DNA of 64,000 nucleotides from Actinopolymorpha sp. NPDC004070 (GCF_040610475.1 NZ_JBEXMJ010000004.1:310001-374000); one strand, 5' to 3'. Numbered from the stretch's first letter, positions 9,573 to 18,447 are shown. The notes: generated by a model not told the origin, from the sequence alone. Numbers and translations are program-made.

Positions 9573-10271
9573 ATGGCCAAGCGCGACGAGACTCCCGAGA
9601 ACAAACAAGGCCGGGTCGCCCAGGTCCGCGCCGCCTACTCGATCACCAAGGAAGTCCAGCCGCTGATCGGGCTGATCCTCGCCGGCATCTTCCTCGCCGT
9701 GATCGTGGTGTTCGTCGCTGTCGGCTTCGTGCTGAAGAACCCCATCCTCTGGGGCGTCACGGGCATTCCGTTCGCCGTACTGCTCACGGTGATCTTCTTC
9801 GGCCGGCGCGTGGAGAAGGCCGCCTACTCCCGCCTGGAGGGTCAGCTCGGCGCCGGGGCCAACGCCCTGTCCACCCTGCGCAAGGGCTGGACGGTCGACC
9901 CGGCGGTGGCGGTGACGCGCAACCAGGACGTCGTACACCGGGTGGTGGGCAGGCCGGGGATCGTACTGGTCGCCGAGGGCGCGCCCAACCGGGTGGGCAA
10001 CCTGCTCGCCAACGAGAAGCGCAAGCACGCGCGGGTAGCTCCCGACACCCCGATCTACGACGTCGTGGTCGGTGACGGCGAGGGGCAGGTCCCGCTGCGC
10101 AGGTTGTCCGGGCATGTCATGAAGCTTCCCCGCAACCTCCGCCCGGCCGAGGTCACCGAGGTGCTCAACCGGCTGAAGGCGCTGTCGGCCAACCGGAGCC
10201 AGCTGCCGATCCCGAAGGGGCCGCTCCCCCGCAACGCCAAGCTTCCCCCGGGCGCGTCCCGCCCCCGGTAA
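9573..10271 (+). CDS. DUF4191 membrane protein
   Basis: Conserved actinobacterial protein of 232 aa and unknown function. It begins with a charged segment, then two adjacent transmembrane helices (about residues 32-52 and 58-77), then a cytoplasmic domain of about 150 aa with a basic tail. It is placed directly after lipA, as in many actinobacteria, probably as one transcript. The link with lipoate or membrane lipid metabolism is inferred from that conserved neighbourhood only. Confidence 0.9.
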   Translation: MAKRDETPENKQGRVAQVRAAYSITKEVQPLIGLILAGIFLAVIVVFVAVGFVLKNPILWGVTGIPFAVLLTVIFFGRRVEKAAYSRLEGQLGAGANALSTLRKGWTVDPAVAVTRNQDVVHRVVGRPGIVLVAEGAPNRVGNLLANEKRKHARVAPDTPIYDVVVGDGEGQVPLRRLSGHVMKLPRNLRPAEVTEVLNRLKALSANRSQLPIPKGPLPRNAKLPPGASRPR

Positions 10272-10286
10272 CCCGCCGCGTCCCCT

Positions 10287-10306
10287 CCGAGGCCTGGGGG
10301 GCTCGG
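10287..10306. terminator. Short hairpin between convergent genes
   Basis: CCGAG(G)CC pairs with GGCTCGG across a short G-rich loop, between the DUF4191 stop and the RDD stop. Seven base pairs with one bulge; a weak terminator candidate. Confidence 0.4.
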
Positions 10307-10308
10307 GC

Positions 10309-10770
10309 TCAGCGCGCGCGGACCAGGACGGTGCCGGCCAGCCGGTCGTGCAGGCCGCGGCCGTCGGCGTCCACGACCAGTGGCGGGATGACGAGCAGTA
10401 CGAGCACCGCACGGACCAGCGAACGCGCGAAGCCCACCGGTTGCCCGTCCAGCCGGGCGACCACCAGGTGCCGCATCCGCTGACCGATGCTCGCGCCGAC
10501 GAACGCGGTCATCAGCCAGATCTCCACCCCGAACACCATCAGTGGGACGGAGTCGACGATCGTCCAGGGCGACTGCCAGACAGCCGCGTCGCGGACCAGG
10601 GCGATCGCCACCAGGTTGGCCAGCAGCCAGTCCAGGAGCAGGGCGGTGATCCGCGCGCCCCAGCCTGCCAGGGCGCCGCGGCCCTCCTCGGGCAGGCCGA
10701 GCCGATGTCCGGCGTACTGCTGATCGGTGGCCGCGACCGGACTCCGACGGGACCTCTCCTGCTCGGGCAT
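10309..10770 (-). CDS. RDD family membrane protein
   Basis: Integral membrane protein of 153 aa. The RDD domain is shown by GWGARITALLLDWLL near residue 37 and the closing DGRGLHDRLAGTVL. Three hydrophobic segments are visible. The family is thought to help transport or ion exchange, but no member of this type has a firm role. It is read toward DUF4191 and away from glnA, a position common to actinobacterial glnA loci. Confidence 0.88.
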   Translation of the reverse strand: MPEQERSRRSPVAATDQQYAGHRLGLPEEGRGALAGWGARITALLLDWLLANLVAIALVRDAAVWQSPWTIVDSVPLMVFGVEIWLMTAFVGASIGQRMRHLVVARLDGQPVGFARSLVRAVLVLLVIPPLVVDADGRGLHDRLAGTVLVRAR

Positions 10771-10931
10771 GGTCAGAGGTTATCCTCTGACACTTCCGGT
10801 CCCACGAGACCGCCTGGCGGGTCTGACCAGGCGTAAGACAGCCTCGCGAGGCCCCGGCGCGGCTCCTCCGCGCCCACCGATGAGGTGCAGGGTCGGTGCC
10901 CCGCGCCCGGTCCGAGTGCGCCAAACTGGCC

Positions 10932-10969
10932 GTAACACGCGCGCAACATCGGTGATACGGCAGGGAAAC
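10932..10969 (+). promoter_or_regulatory. GlnR-type box upstream of glnA
   Basis: Four half-sites lie with exact 6-bp spacers: GTAAC (10932), GCAAC (10943), GATAC (10954) and GAAAC (10965). The actinobacterial GlnR consensus is gTnAc-n6-GaAAc repeated. Only the third half-site deviates strongly. The box ends 44 bp before the glnA ATG, so nitrogen control of glnA by GlnR is predicted. Confidence 0.75.
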
Positions 10970-11013
10970 GGCCAGCTCCTAGCGTCGCCTGCCAAGAGAC
11001 GGAGGAGGGCCGA

Positions 11014-12438
11014 ATGTTCGAAAGCGCCGACGAGCTGTTGGCATTCGTACGTGACGAGGGCGTCGAGTTCATCGACGTTCGCTTCTGCGACCTGCCGGGG
11101 GTCATGCAGCACTTCAACGTGCCGGCGGGGTCGTTCACGCAGGACGACATCGCCAACGGCCTGATGTTCGACGGGTCGTCGATCCGCGGCTTCCAGGCCA
11201 TTCACGAATCCGACATGAAGCTGGTTCCGGACCCGGCGACCGCGTTCGTCGACCCGTTCCGGGAGCACAAGACGATCGCGATGAACTTCTCGATCGTCGA
11301 CCCCTTCACCGACGAGCCCTACAGCCGCGACCCGCGCAACGTCGCCGCCAAGGCCGAGGCCTACCTCAAGGCGAGCAACATCGCCGACACCGCCTACTTC
11401 GGACCCGAGGCCGAGTTCTACGTCTTCGACGACGTGCGCTTCGAGACCAAGCAGAACGCCGGTTACTACCACATCGACTCGATCGAGGGTGCGTGGAACA
11501 CCGGCAAGGACCAGGAGGGCGGCAACAAGGGATACAAGCCGCGCTACAAGGGCGGCTACTTCCCGGTCGGCCCGACCGACCACTTCGCCGACCTGCGCGA
11601 CAAGATGGTCGCCCAGCTGCTGGCGTCGGGCATCGAGGTCGAGCGTGCCCACCACGAGGTGGGCACCGCGGGCCAGGCCGAGATCAACTACAAGTTCGAC
11701 TCGCTGCAGCACGCAGGCGACACCCTGATGCTGTTCAAGTACATCATCAAGAACGTCGCCTGGAACGAAGGCCACACCGCGACGTTCATGCCGAAGCCGC
11801 TGTTCGGTGACAACGGTTCGGGCATGCACTGCCACCAGAGCCTGTGGAAGGACGGCCAGCCGCTGTTCTACGACGAGCTCGGCTACGGCGGGCTGTCGGA
11901 CATGGGCCGGTGGTACATCGGCGGGCTGATCAAGCACGCACCCAGCCTGCTGGCGTTCACCAACCCGACGGTCAACTCCTACCACCGGCTGGTCCCGGGC
12001 TACGAGGCTCCGGTCAACCTGGTCTACAGCCAGCGCAACCGGTCCGCTGCGGTGCGGATCCCGGTCACCGGTACGAGCCCGAAGGCCAAGCGGATCGAGT
12101 TCCGCGTGCCGGACCCGTCCTGCAACCCCTACCTCGCGTTCGCGGCCATGCTGATGGCCGGCGTCGACGGTATCCGCAACAAGATCGAGCCGCCGGAGCC
12201 GATCGACAAGGACCTGTACGAGCTGCCGCCGGACGAGCACGCGGCGGTCAACCAGGTGCCGTCCTCCCTGGGGGCGGTCCTCGACCGGCTCGAGGTCGAC
12301 CACGACTACCTCCTCGAAGGTGGCGTGTTCACCCCGGACCTGATCGAGACCTGGATCGACTGGAAGCGCACCAACGAGATCGACCCCGTGCGTCTGCGTC
12401 CGCACCCGCACGAGTTCGAGCTCTACTACGACATCTGA
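11014..12438 (+). CDS. glnA: Glutamine synthetase type I (beta)
   Basis: Dodecameric glutamine synthetase of 474 aa (ammonia + glutamate + ATP to glutamine). Family blocks are complete: [17 protein letters not shown], the ATP/ammonia region [18 protein letters not shown], and the glutamate-binding [19 protein letters not shown]. The adenylylation tyrosine is Y402 in KDLYELPP, so activity should be switched by GlnE, which is encoded at 25982-29008. A strong GGAGGAGGG site precedes the ATG. The GlnR box upstream predicts induction under nitrogen limitation. Two hairpins close the transcript. This is the housekeeping enzyme; glnA2 in this window is the divergent paralogue. Confidence 0.98.
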   Translation: MFESADELLAFVRDEGVEFIDVRFCDLPGVMQHFNVPAGSFTQDDIANGLMFDGSSIRGFQAIHESDMKLVPDPATAFVDPFREHKTIAMNFSIVDPFTDEPYSRDPRNVAAKAEAYLKASNIADTAYFGPEAEFYVFDDVRFETKQNAGYYHIDSIEGAWNTGKDQEGGNKGYKPRYKGGYFPVGPTDHFADLRDKMVAQLLASGIEVERAHHEVGTAGQAEINYKFDSLQHAGDTLMLFKYIIKNVAWNEGHTATFMPKPLFGDNGSGMHCHQSLWKDGQPLFYDELGYGGLSDMGRWYIGGLIKHAPSLLAFTNPTVNSYHRLVPGYEAPVNLVYSQRNRSAAVRIPVTGTSPKAKRIEFRVPDPSCNPYLAFAAMLMAGVDGIRNKIEPPEPIDKDLYELPPDEHAAVNQVPSSLGAVLDRLEVDHDYLLEGGVFTPDLIETWIDWKRTNEIDPVRLRPHPHEFELYYDI

Positions 12439-12443
12439 TCCAC

Positions 12444-12460
12444 GCAGGTCCCCGACCTGC
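12444..12460 (+). terminator. Small perfect hairpin after glnA
   Basis: GCAGGTC and GACCTGC form a perfect 7-bp stem with a CCC loop, starting 5 bp after the glnA stop. Confidence 0.55.
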
Positions 12461-12471
12461 AAGATCACCGC

Positions 12472-12533
12472 GAAAACGGCGGCTGACCTGCGGAAACGCC
12501 TCTCGGCGCTTCTCACGGTCAGTCGCCGTTTTC
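12472..12533. terminator. Long nested hairpin with A/U-flanked stem after glnA
   Basis: Arms 12472-12488 and 12517-12533 are 17 nt long and pair with a single G-U. An inner hairpin (GAAACGCC with GGCGCTTC) fills the loop. The outer stem begins GAAAA and ends TTTTC, so the structure resembles a bidirectional intrinsic terminator. Confidence 0.7.
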
Positions 12534-12584
12534 CATGAGCATCCCCGGTGGAAGACTTGCACGGGCCAACTGGCACGGGCGAGG

Positions 12585-13451
12585 ATGTCGCTGATGCACG
12601 CAGCGGAGGTGCGCCGAGCGGTGTCTGCCGCGAGGTCGACCGCCTCAGCCCTCGGCTTGGCAGTCGAGGACGCTGTCGTCCTCAACGACTCCAACCGGCT
12701 CGTCGTCCGCCTGGCGCCATGCGACATCGTCGCCCGGGTCGCGCCCGTCACTCATCACGCTGGGAGCGCAGAGCTGGAAGTCGAGCTCGTGAAGCGGCTG
12801 GTGCGGACGGACAGTCCGGTCGCCGCGCTCGACGCCCGGGTCGAGCCACGCGTCTTCGTGCGTGACGGCTTCGCGATCGCCATGTGGACCTACTTCGAAC
12901 CGGTACGTCGAGTGCTTCCTCCGGCCGAGTACGCGCACGCGCTTGGGCGCCTTCATGCCGGCCTGCGGCAGATGGATGTCACGATGCCACACTTCACGGA
13001 CCGCGTTGCGGAGACGCAACAAGACGTTGCGAGCCGTGACGTCACCCCTGACCTCACGGAGACGGACAGGGCATTGCTCGCCGAAGTGCTGCGTGATTTG
13101 CGGGGATCGATCGTCGACCGGGGCACCCCCGAGCAGCTGCTGCACGGAGAGCCGCACCCGGGGAATGTGCTCGACACGAACAACGGGCCGCTCTTCATCG
13201 ACTTCGAGAACACCGCCCACGGGCCTGTGGAGTACGACCTTGCCTGGGTGCCCACAGCAGTCAGCGACCGCTACCCGAAAGCCGACCAAGATCTGGTCGA
13301 CGAGTGCCGGGGCCTAGTGCTGGCGATCGTCGCGATGCACCGCTGGCGTCTCGGCGACCAGCACCCGAGCGGTCGGCGATCAGGAGTGGCGTTCCTCGAC
13401 GCCCTGCGGGCGGGTCGGCCCTGGCCCGCGCTCGATTCCGTTCATTGGTAG
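12585..13451 (+). CDS. Aminoglycoside phosphotransferase-like (APH) family protein
   Basis: Protein of 288 aa with the APH/choline-kinase fold. The catalytic loop is HGEPHPGNVL (the usual HGD aspartate is Glu), and the metal-binding motif is IDFEN. The Glu in place of Asp is unusual and may alter activity. Start: the ATG at 12585 or the one at 12594; the frame is open far upstream inside glnA but only this part is protein-like. Base composition is less GC-biased than its neighbours, suggesting recent acquisition. Substrate cannot be told; many such proteins act on small metabolites rather than drugs. Confidence 0.8.
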   Translation: MSLMHAAEVRRAVSAARSTASALGLAVEDAVVLNDSNRLVVRLAPCDIVARVAPVTHHAGSAELEVELVKRLVRTDSPVAALDARVEPRVFVRDGFAIAMWTYFEPVRRVLPPAEYAHALGRLHAGLRQMDVTMPHFTDRVAETQQDVASRDVTPDLTETDRALLAEVLRDLRGSIVDRGTPEQLLHGEPHPGNVLDTNNGPLFIDFENTAHGPVEYDLAWVPTAVSDRYPKADQDLVDECRGLVLAIVAMHRWRLGDQHPSGRRSGVAFLDALRAGRPWPALDSVHW

Positions 13452-13531
13452 GTGCATCCGAGTTCCGAGCGCCGGCTGGCTGTCCGCAGGAGGTCCAGGT
13501 CTGCGCCGGTGGTGGACTGTGTACCTCGGGT

Positions 13532-14443
13532 CTACGAGGCGCCCTGCATGACCCAGCGCATCGGGTCGCCCCAGCCGAGGTCGGAGATGCCCGCCGCGTC
13601 GAGGGCCAGCGCGACCAGGGTGCGCCGGTGCGCGGCGAAGGTCAGGACGTGCGCGATCATGCCGCCGTACGTGAACACCTCGGCGGGCTCGCACAGCGCG
13701 TCGACGAATGTGTCGTCAAGCCGGCCTTGCGCGGTGGTCTCGACGACCTGCGCCAGGAAGGCCGGGCCTTCCTCGGCGAGCCGACGGCGCAGCGACTCCA
13801 CCGGCTCGTGCTCCTCGACCGACCAGTCGTAGGGCCGGTTGGCCACCGCCGCGTTCCACATGCCCATCTGCCCCACCAGACGCGACAGCAGGGACCGGAT
13901 CGTCTGCCGGTCCTCGTCGACCGACAGTTCGATCACGGCGTCGAGCCGCTCCTCGTCGAGCCGGGCAGCCCGTTCGACCATCTCGCCGACGAGCCAGATG
14001 TGGTGCTCGACCATCTTGGTCAGCAGGTCCATCGAGGTCACCTTCTTGCGGGCAGGCAGCCGAAGACTGCCGGGTGGGTGGAAGTGCACGTTGCTCGGCC
14101 CGTCGAGGCGTAGCCGCGTGGGCCGGATCCGGTACCGGCCCGGCCCCACTCCGTACGCGCGGGTGAAGGCCCGGGTGAACGCCTCGTGCGAGCCGTAGCC
14201 CGCCTCGACCGCGATCTCGAGGATGGTCAGCTCGGTGGACAGCAGGCGGTACGCCGCCCGCTCGAGCAGCACCCGGCGGCGCAGGGCCACCGGTGGCTCC
14301 CCACCCGCCGAGGAGACGATCCGATCGAGGTGGAACCGGGACAAATGCAGGCGTGCGGCCAGGTCAGCCGGGGTGGCGTCGTGGTCGTCGAGCGCGGACG
14401 CGAGGGCGTCGACGAACCCGAGGAAGTGCTCGGCTGCTGGCAT
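13532..14443 (-). CDS. AraC-type HTH fused to a DinB-like domain
   Basis: Protein of 303 aa. Residues about 5-105 form an AraC/XylS DNA-binding domain (two helix-turn-helix units; GYGSHEAFTRAFTRAYG is the classical second motif). Residues about 135-300 form a DinB/YfiT-like four-helix bundle with the expected metal-site histidines (MVEHHIW and the pair in HVLTFAAH). DinB-fold proteins include thiol-dependent transferases. Placing the DNA-binding domain at the N-terminus, with the bundle as a likely sensor or effector, is the reverse of most AraC regulators. The target is unknown; the neighbours do not form an obvious regulon. Confidence 0.82.
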   Translation of the reverse strand: MPAAEHFLGFVDALASALDDHDATPADLAARLHLSRFHLDRIVSSAGGEPPVALRRRVLLERAAYRLLSTELTILEIAVEAGYGSHEAFTRAFTRAYGVGPGRYRIRPTRLRLDGPSNVHFHPPGSLRLPARKKVTSMDLLTKMVEHHIWLVGEMVERAARLDEERLDAVIELSVDEDRQTIRSLLSRLVGQMGMWNAAVANRPYDWSVEEHEPVESLRRRLAEEGPAFLAQVVETTAQGRLDDTFVDALCEPAEVFTYGGMIAHVLTFAAHRRTLVALALDAAGISDLGWGDPMRWVMQGAS

Positions 14444-14753
14444 GCCCCCATCCTGCCGGTGCCGGAGCCCGCCGCGTTTGATCGCCGTTGCGCAGCATCG
14501 GTCACGCGCCGACGCCCCGCTTGTGCTTGCGACGGGAGGCTGCGTTCGACCCGCTCACTGCCGGTGCCCCTGGAATGGGCCCACCATGAGCGGGTGCGGG
14601 CGGAGTTGTACGACCTGTCGGCCGGCGAGCGGCGTACCGCGTACAGCGCCTGGCGGCAACTCCCATCGTCGCGTGGTGGCCGGGGCTTGGCGGCGCCGTC
14701 GTAGCGATCACGGGCCTCCTGCTGTGATCCACGGACTCGGTCCTCGTCGCGAC
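14444..14753. other. Gap with a possible coding remnant
   Basis: No convincing gene. A 46-codon open frame on the plus strand (14564-14704, GTG start, no ribosome site at usable distance) has a protein-like stretch (HERVRAELYDLSAGERR) but no recognised relatives. It may be the tail of a lost gene. Confidence 0.4.
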
Positions 14754-15332
14754 CTACGCCTGGTCGACGGATGGCCTGTAGTCGTGCCGGAGCAGGCCGT
14801 AAATCGCGCCGTCGTGGTACGTGCCGTCCTCCTCCAGGGAGTAGGCCCGGCGCAGACCTTCTCGCCGGAAACCGAGTCGCTGCAGGAGGCGTACGGAGCC
14901 GTGGTTGTCCGCGATCGTCTGCGCCTCGACGCGGTTGAGCTGCATCCTCGTGAACCCGAACCGGAGCATCGCGTCCAGCGCCTCTGTTGCGATCCCGCGT
15001 CCCCAGTGGTCTCGCCGGAGGTCGTAGCCGACTTCGGCTCGACGGTGGAATCTCTCCCAGGAGACCAAGCCGAAAAGCCCGATGGCGCGGTCGTCCCCGG
15101 AGAGGGTGACTGCCCAGTGAACGGCCTTCTGCGCGGAGTACTCACGCCGCAGTTCCTCGATCAGCTGCGAGGCCTGCCGCACCTCCTGCATCGGTTCGGA
15201 GTTGTACTTCTGGACCTCCGGATCGCTGCGCCAGACGAACAGGTCGGCGGCGTCCTCGGGCTGGAGTTCCCGCAGTACCACCCGGTCGCCCGTGAGCCTC
15301 GGGAATGCCGAGAAGTCGACGATGTCAGTCAC
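14754..15332 (-). CDS. GNAT N-acetyltransferase (RimJ/RimL type)
   Basis: Protein of 192 aa of the Acetyltransf_3 type. The acetyl-CoA-binding motif is RRDHWGRGIATEAL, followed by the RimJ/RimL signature NHGSVRLLQRLGFRREG. The GTG start at 15332 has GGGAGAGAG upstream and gives the usual N-terminus (LTGDRVVLREL). It overlaps the end of the DUF402 gene by 8 bp, so the two are translationally coupled. The substrate is unknown; ribosomal-protein or small-molecule amines are typical. Confidence 0.88.
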   Translation of the reverse strand: MTDIVDFSAFPRLTGDRVVLRELQPEDAADLFVWRSDPEVQKYNSEPMQEVRQASQLIEELRREYSAQKAVHWAVTLSGDDRAIGLFGLVSWERFHRRAEVGYDLRRDHWGRGIATEALDAMLRFGFTRMQLNRVEAQTIADNHGSVRLLQRLGFRREGLRRAYSLEEDGTYHDGAIYGLLRHDYRPSVDQA

Positions 15333-16011
15333 TCCGCTCTCTCTCCCATTCCCCTGCGGGCAGGGTCGTCGCGTCGTCGGGCAGGACTGGTTGCTGCCAG
15401 TCGGGCTCACGGCACCACGACCGCCATTGTTCGTCGAACGGGCCGGTGCGCTGGGCGAACAGGGTCAGCACCTGCTCACGGGCGTCCCGTACGTGGCGAT
15501 GGTCGTCGTCTGTGACGATGCCAAGCCGGCGGGCGTGCTCATACTCGCCCTGATCCTTCCACCGGCATGCACCATCCGGCTCGATGACCAGATCCAGCAG
15601 AAGATCGAAGGTGTCGATGCCGATCGGAGTGCGCTGCAGTGGACGCTGGAAGTTGACGTACGACATCACCGGCTCGCCGCCGTTCCCGAAGAAGAGATCG
15701 ACGCTGAAGTAGTCCCCGGGCTGTGCGAGCGTCAGCTTCGTGTTGGTCCGCCAGGTCCAGGCCGTCAACTCCCACTTGCCGTTGGCCAGATTCGGTAGCG
15801 CGATGTCGCGAACGACCTCCTCCCGCCGTGGGGACGACAGCGCCGCCTGGTGGGTGGGCGCGAGCCTCAGCGCCCCCGGCCAGACGGTGAGTGCGAGCAG
15901 GTCGCCGTTGTCGCTCACGACCCGGAAGGGAGTAGCCGTCCACACCCTGCCGCGGAAGACGTCACGGCGTACGACCGTGCTTCCCGTCGCGAACCCGCCG
16001 TCAGTCGGCAT
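15325..16011 (-). CDS. DUF402 domain protein (FomD/Ntdp-like)
   Basis: Protein of 228 aa carrying a DUF402 barrel in its second half: YFSVDLFFGNGG, then the helix region ending in GEYEHARRLG. DUF402 proteins include nucleoside di/triphosphatases and FomD-type hydrolases that act on nucleotide-linked substrates with divalent metals. The start is uncertain by one codon: AGGAGG lies 5 bp before the second of two ATGs (16011), which is chosen; 16014 is the alternative. It is the first gene of a pair with the GNAT at 14754. Confidence 0.82.
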   Translation of the reverse strand: MPTDGGFATGSTVVRRDVFRGRVWTATPFRVVSDNGDLLALTVWPGALRLAPTHQAALSSPRREEVVRDIALPNLANGKWELTAWTWRTNTKLTLAQPGDYFSVDLFFGNGGEPVMSYVNFQRPLQRTPIGIDTFDLLLDLVIEPDGACRWKDQGEYEHARRLGIVTDDDHRHVRDAREQVLTLFAQRTGPFDEQWRSWCREPDWQQPVLPDDATTLPAGEWERERSD

Positions 16012-16054
16012 CATGACCTCCTCGACCTTGCGAGCATCGCGCACTCTAGGGCCG

Positions 16055-16336
16055 CCGTGCAGAGAAGTCACACAGGTCCTCAGGGGCTTCGCCATCGGCC
16101 ACACCGAGCAGTGGTTCACCGGGAAGCACTTTCTGCTGCAGGAGATGTGCGTGCGTACCGATCTGCAACGACAGGGCGCCGGCACCGCTCTCCTCGGTGC
16201 TCTGGAGGCACGCCTGGCGGGTGTGGAGCAGGTCTACCTCCTCACCGAACGGCACGGTGCGGCACACCGGTTCTACGAGCACTGTGGGTTCAGAGCAGCA
16301 CAGCGAACCGGCGTGATGACGAAGAGAATCTCGTAG
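16055..16336 (+). pseudogene. Truncated GNAT acetyltransferase (C-terminal half)
   Basis: The frame encodes the second half of a GNAT domain: GFAIGHTEQWFTGKHF (beta strand 4 region), the acetyl-CoA loop QRQGAGTALL, and the final HRFYEHCGFR. The first half of the domain is missing. Upstream bases belong to the promoter and 5' end of the DUF402 gene on the other strand. No start with a ribosome site is visible. A deletion fused this remnant to the DUF402 promoter region. Confidence 0.7.
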
Positions 16337-16446
16337 GTGCGGGCCTTGGACCCAACCGGTCAGAAGAGCCGCCTGGTCGCACCTTCTGCGCCGCCACGCT
16401 CGCGGCCGGATCGCCCGCAGGGCTGTGCCGCTGTCAGGAGGCTGGG

Positions 16447-16452
16447 TAGCGT
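16447..16452 (+). promoter_or_regulatory. -10 element of leaderless ATPase promoter
   Basis: TAGCGT followed by six bases and the GTG at 16459. Confidence 0.55.
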
Positions 16453-16458
16453 AGCGGG

Positions 16459-17619
16459 GTGATTCGCTGTCTGGCCGTGGAGAACTACCGATCACTGCGC
16501 AGCCTCGTCGTCGAACTCGACCAGCTGACCGTGGTGACCGGCGCGAACGGCACCGGCAAGTCCAGCCTCTACCGCGCCCTGCGGCTGCTGGCCGACTCCG
16601 CGCGCAACGGCGCGGTGGCCGCGCTGGCCCGCGAGGGCGGGCTCCCCTCGACGCTGTGGGCCGGGCCGGAGACGATCGGCAAGTCGGTGCGCGCGGGCGA
16701 CCATCCGGTCCAGGGAACGGTCCGCCGCGGACCGGTCGCCCTGCGCCTGGGCTTCGCCGACGACGACCTCGGGTACGCGATCGACTTCGGGCTGCCGCAG
16801 CCTGCGCGGTCGGCGTTCCAGCTGGACCCGCTAGTGAAGCGGGAGGCGGTGTGGGCCGGTCCGATCCTGCGTCCCGCGGCCCTGCTGGCCGAGCGGGCCG
16901 GGACCATGCTGAAGATCCGCGACGGCCGTTCGTGGTCGACCTTCCCGGACTCGGTGGGGCCGTTCGACAGCATGCTCAGCGAGTACACCGATCCGCAGCG
17001 CGCGCCGGAGTTGCTGATGCTCCGCGAACGCGTGCGCTCATGGCGGTTCTACGACCAGATCCGCACCGACCAGGGAGCACCGGCCAGGCAGGTACGGATC
17101 GGCACCCGTACGCCGGTGCTCGCCCCGGACGGCGCCGATCTCGCCGCCGCGCTGCAGACGATCCTGGAGATCGGCGACGAGGCAGCGCTCGCCGCCTCCG
17201 TCGACGCCGCGTTTCCCGGCAGCCGGGTGGAGATCGGGGTCGAGGGCACGCGGTTCGAGGTACGGCTGAGTCAGCCCGGGATGCTTCGGTCGCTCGGGGC
17301 GGCAGAGCTGTCCGACGGGACGCTGCGCTACCTGCTGTGGACCGCCGCGCTGCTCTCCCCACGGCTGCCAGCGTTGCTCGTACTCAACGAACCGGAGACC
17401 AGCCTGCACCCGGAGCTGATCCGACCGCTGGCGGACCTGATCGCGGCCGGCGCGGAGCGTACGCAAGTGGTGGTTGTCAGCCACTCACGTGCCCTGATCG
17501 ACGCACTCACCGCCCACGACAGCGCGACCAGGATCGAACTGGTCAAGGACCTCGGCGAGACCACGGTCGACGGCCAGGGACGGTTCGACCACCCGCCCTG
17601 GCAGTGGCCGAAGCGCTGA
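16459..17619 (+). CDS. AAA/ABC-type ATPase (COG4637-like, RecF/SMC fold)
   Basis: Soluble ATPase of 386 aa of the SMC/RecF-like head type. Walker A is GANGTGKSS (about residues 29-37). The signature motif LSDGTLRYL, Walker B LLVLNEPETSLHP and the switch VVVSHSRAL sit in the last third. There is no coiled-coil arm of useful length and no nuclease (TOPRIM) domain, so it is not a complete OLD or RecF protein. Such orphan ATPases occur in DNA-repair and defence contexts, but no partner nuclease is adjacent, so no defence role is claimed. Confidence 0.85.
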   Translation: MIRCLAVENYRSLRSLVVELDQLTVVTGANGTGKSSLYRALRLLADSARNGAVAALAREGGLPSTLWAGPETIGKSVRAGDHPVQGTVRRGPVALRLGFADDDLGYAIDFGLPQPARSAFQLDPLVKREAVWAGPILRPAALLAERAGTMLKIRDGRSWSTFPDSVGPFDSMLSEYTDPQRAPELLMLRERVRSWRFYDQIRTDQGAPARQVRIGTRTPVLAPDGADLAAALQTILEIGDEAALAASVDAAFPGSRVEIGVEGTRFEVRLSQPGMLRSLGAAELSDGTLRYLLWTAALLSPRLPALLVLNEPETSLHPELIRPLADLIAAGAERTQVVVVSHSRALIDALTAHDSATRIELVKDLGETTVDGQGRFDHPPWQWPKR

Positions 17620-17648
17620 CCGCACTCCGGCGGAGCACTGTGGCGGGC

Positions 17649-18224
17649 TCACTGGCGAACCGCTTGTACGTCGAGCTCGACGCGGATCAGCTTGCTCAGC
17701 AGCAGCCCTCCGGTCTCCAGCGACTGGTTGAACGTCACGCCGAACTCGTAGCGATCGATCGTGGTCGTCGCGGTGAAGGCGATGCGGGCCCGGGACGGGC
17801 CGCCCATCGGGTCCGGGCAGGCGCCGTCGAACCCGGCGTCGAGGACGACCGGACAGGTCTTGCCGCGGATGGTGAGGTCGCCGTGGACCTGGAGCGACCC
17901 GTCGTCGGCGACCCCGACACCTGTGCTGGAGAAGGTGAACGTGGGGTGGTCCTCGACCGCGAAGAAGTCGTTGCTGCGCAGATGTGCGTCCCGCTGTGCC
18001 TGGGCGGTGTCCACGCTGTCGGCCTGGATGGTCACCTCGACCGAGGAGTGCGGCGGCTCCTCGTCGACGGTGATCGTTCCCGCGAAGTCGGTGAAGCGTC
18101 CGCGTACCTTCGAGAAGCCGAGGTGCTTCACCTGGAACGCCACGCTGCTGTGCATGGCGTCGATCGCGTAGATGCCGGGGACGGGGAGTTCGCGTCCGCC
18201 GACGGTGCGGATGAACGTCGTCAT
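17649..18224 (-). CDS. YceI family lipid-binding protein
   Basis: Protein of 191 aa with the YceI lipocalin-like barrel: IDAMHSSVAFQVKHLGFSKV at the start, then FTFSSTGV and the final LSKLIRVELDVQA. YceI barrels bind polyisoprenoids or other amphiphiles. No signal peptide is present, so it is cytosolic, as is common in actinobacteria. The ATG at 18224 has GGAGG upstream. It stands alone; role unknown, possibly quinone or isoprenoid handling. Confidence 0.9.
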   Translation of the reverse strand: MTTFIRTVGGRELPVPGIYAIDAMHSSVAFQVKHLGFSKVRGRFTDFAGTITVDEEPPHSSVEVTIQADSVDTAQAQRDAHLRSNDFFAVEDHPTFTFSSTGVGVADDGSLQVHGDLTIRGKTCPVVLDAGFDGACPDPMGGPSRARIAFTATTTIDRYEFGVTFNQSLETGGLLLSKLIRVELDVQAVRQ

Positions 18225-18372
18225 GATCGTGCCTCCGTGAAGAGTTCGGGTCGTTTCGTCACGCAGTAGAACGAGCTGGAGCCACGGACTCATCGGCCGG
18301 ACCCGCTGGCAGGTGGCCGGCCTGGCCGGAGCGGGCGCCACCGTCGTACTCGTCGCCGCCGGCTGACCTCAC

Positions 18373-18389
18373 GTCAAGCTGATCTTGAC
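18373..18389. promoter_or_regulatory. Dyad GTCAAG-N5-CTTGAC
   Basis: A perfect 6-bp inverted repeat with a 5-bp spacer, 43 bp before the ATG at 18432. The half-site resembles those of MerR-family regulators (CTCAAG/CTTGAG type). Confidence 0.4.
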
Positions 18390-18447
18390 AACGACCGAAA
18401 CTCCCGACGACACGATCTCCGGAGGACCACGATGACCGACCCTGCCC

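Noticed and set aside
12585..13451. Antibiotic-resistance kinase
   Set aside because: Family fold is clear, but the catalytic Asp is Glu and no resistance context is present; a drug substrate cannot be claimed.
16459..17619. ATPase as part of a phage-defence system
   Set aside because: No nuclease, TOPRIM or reverse-transcriptase partner lies next to it; YceI and a decayed GNAT are the neighbours.
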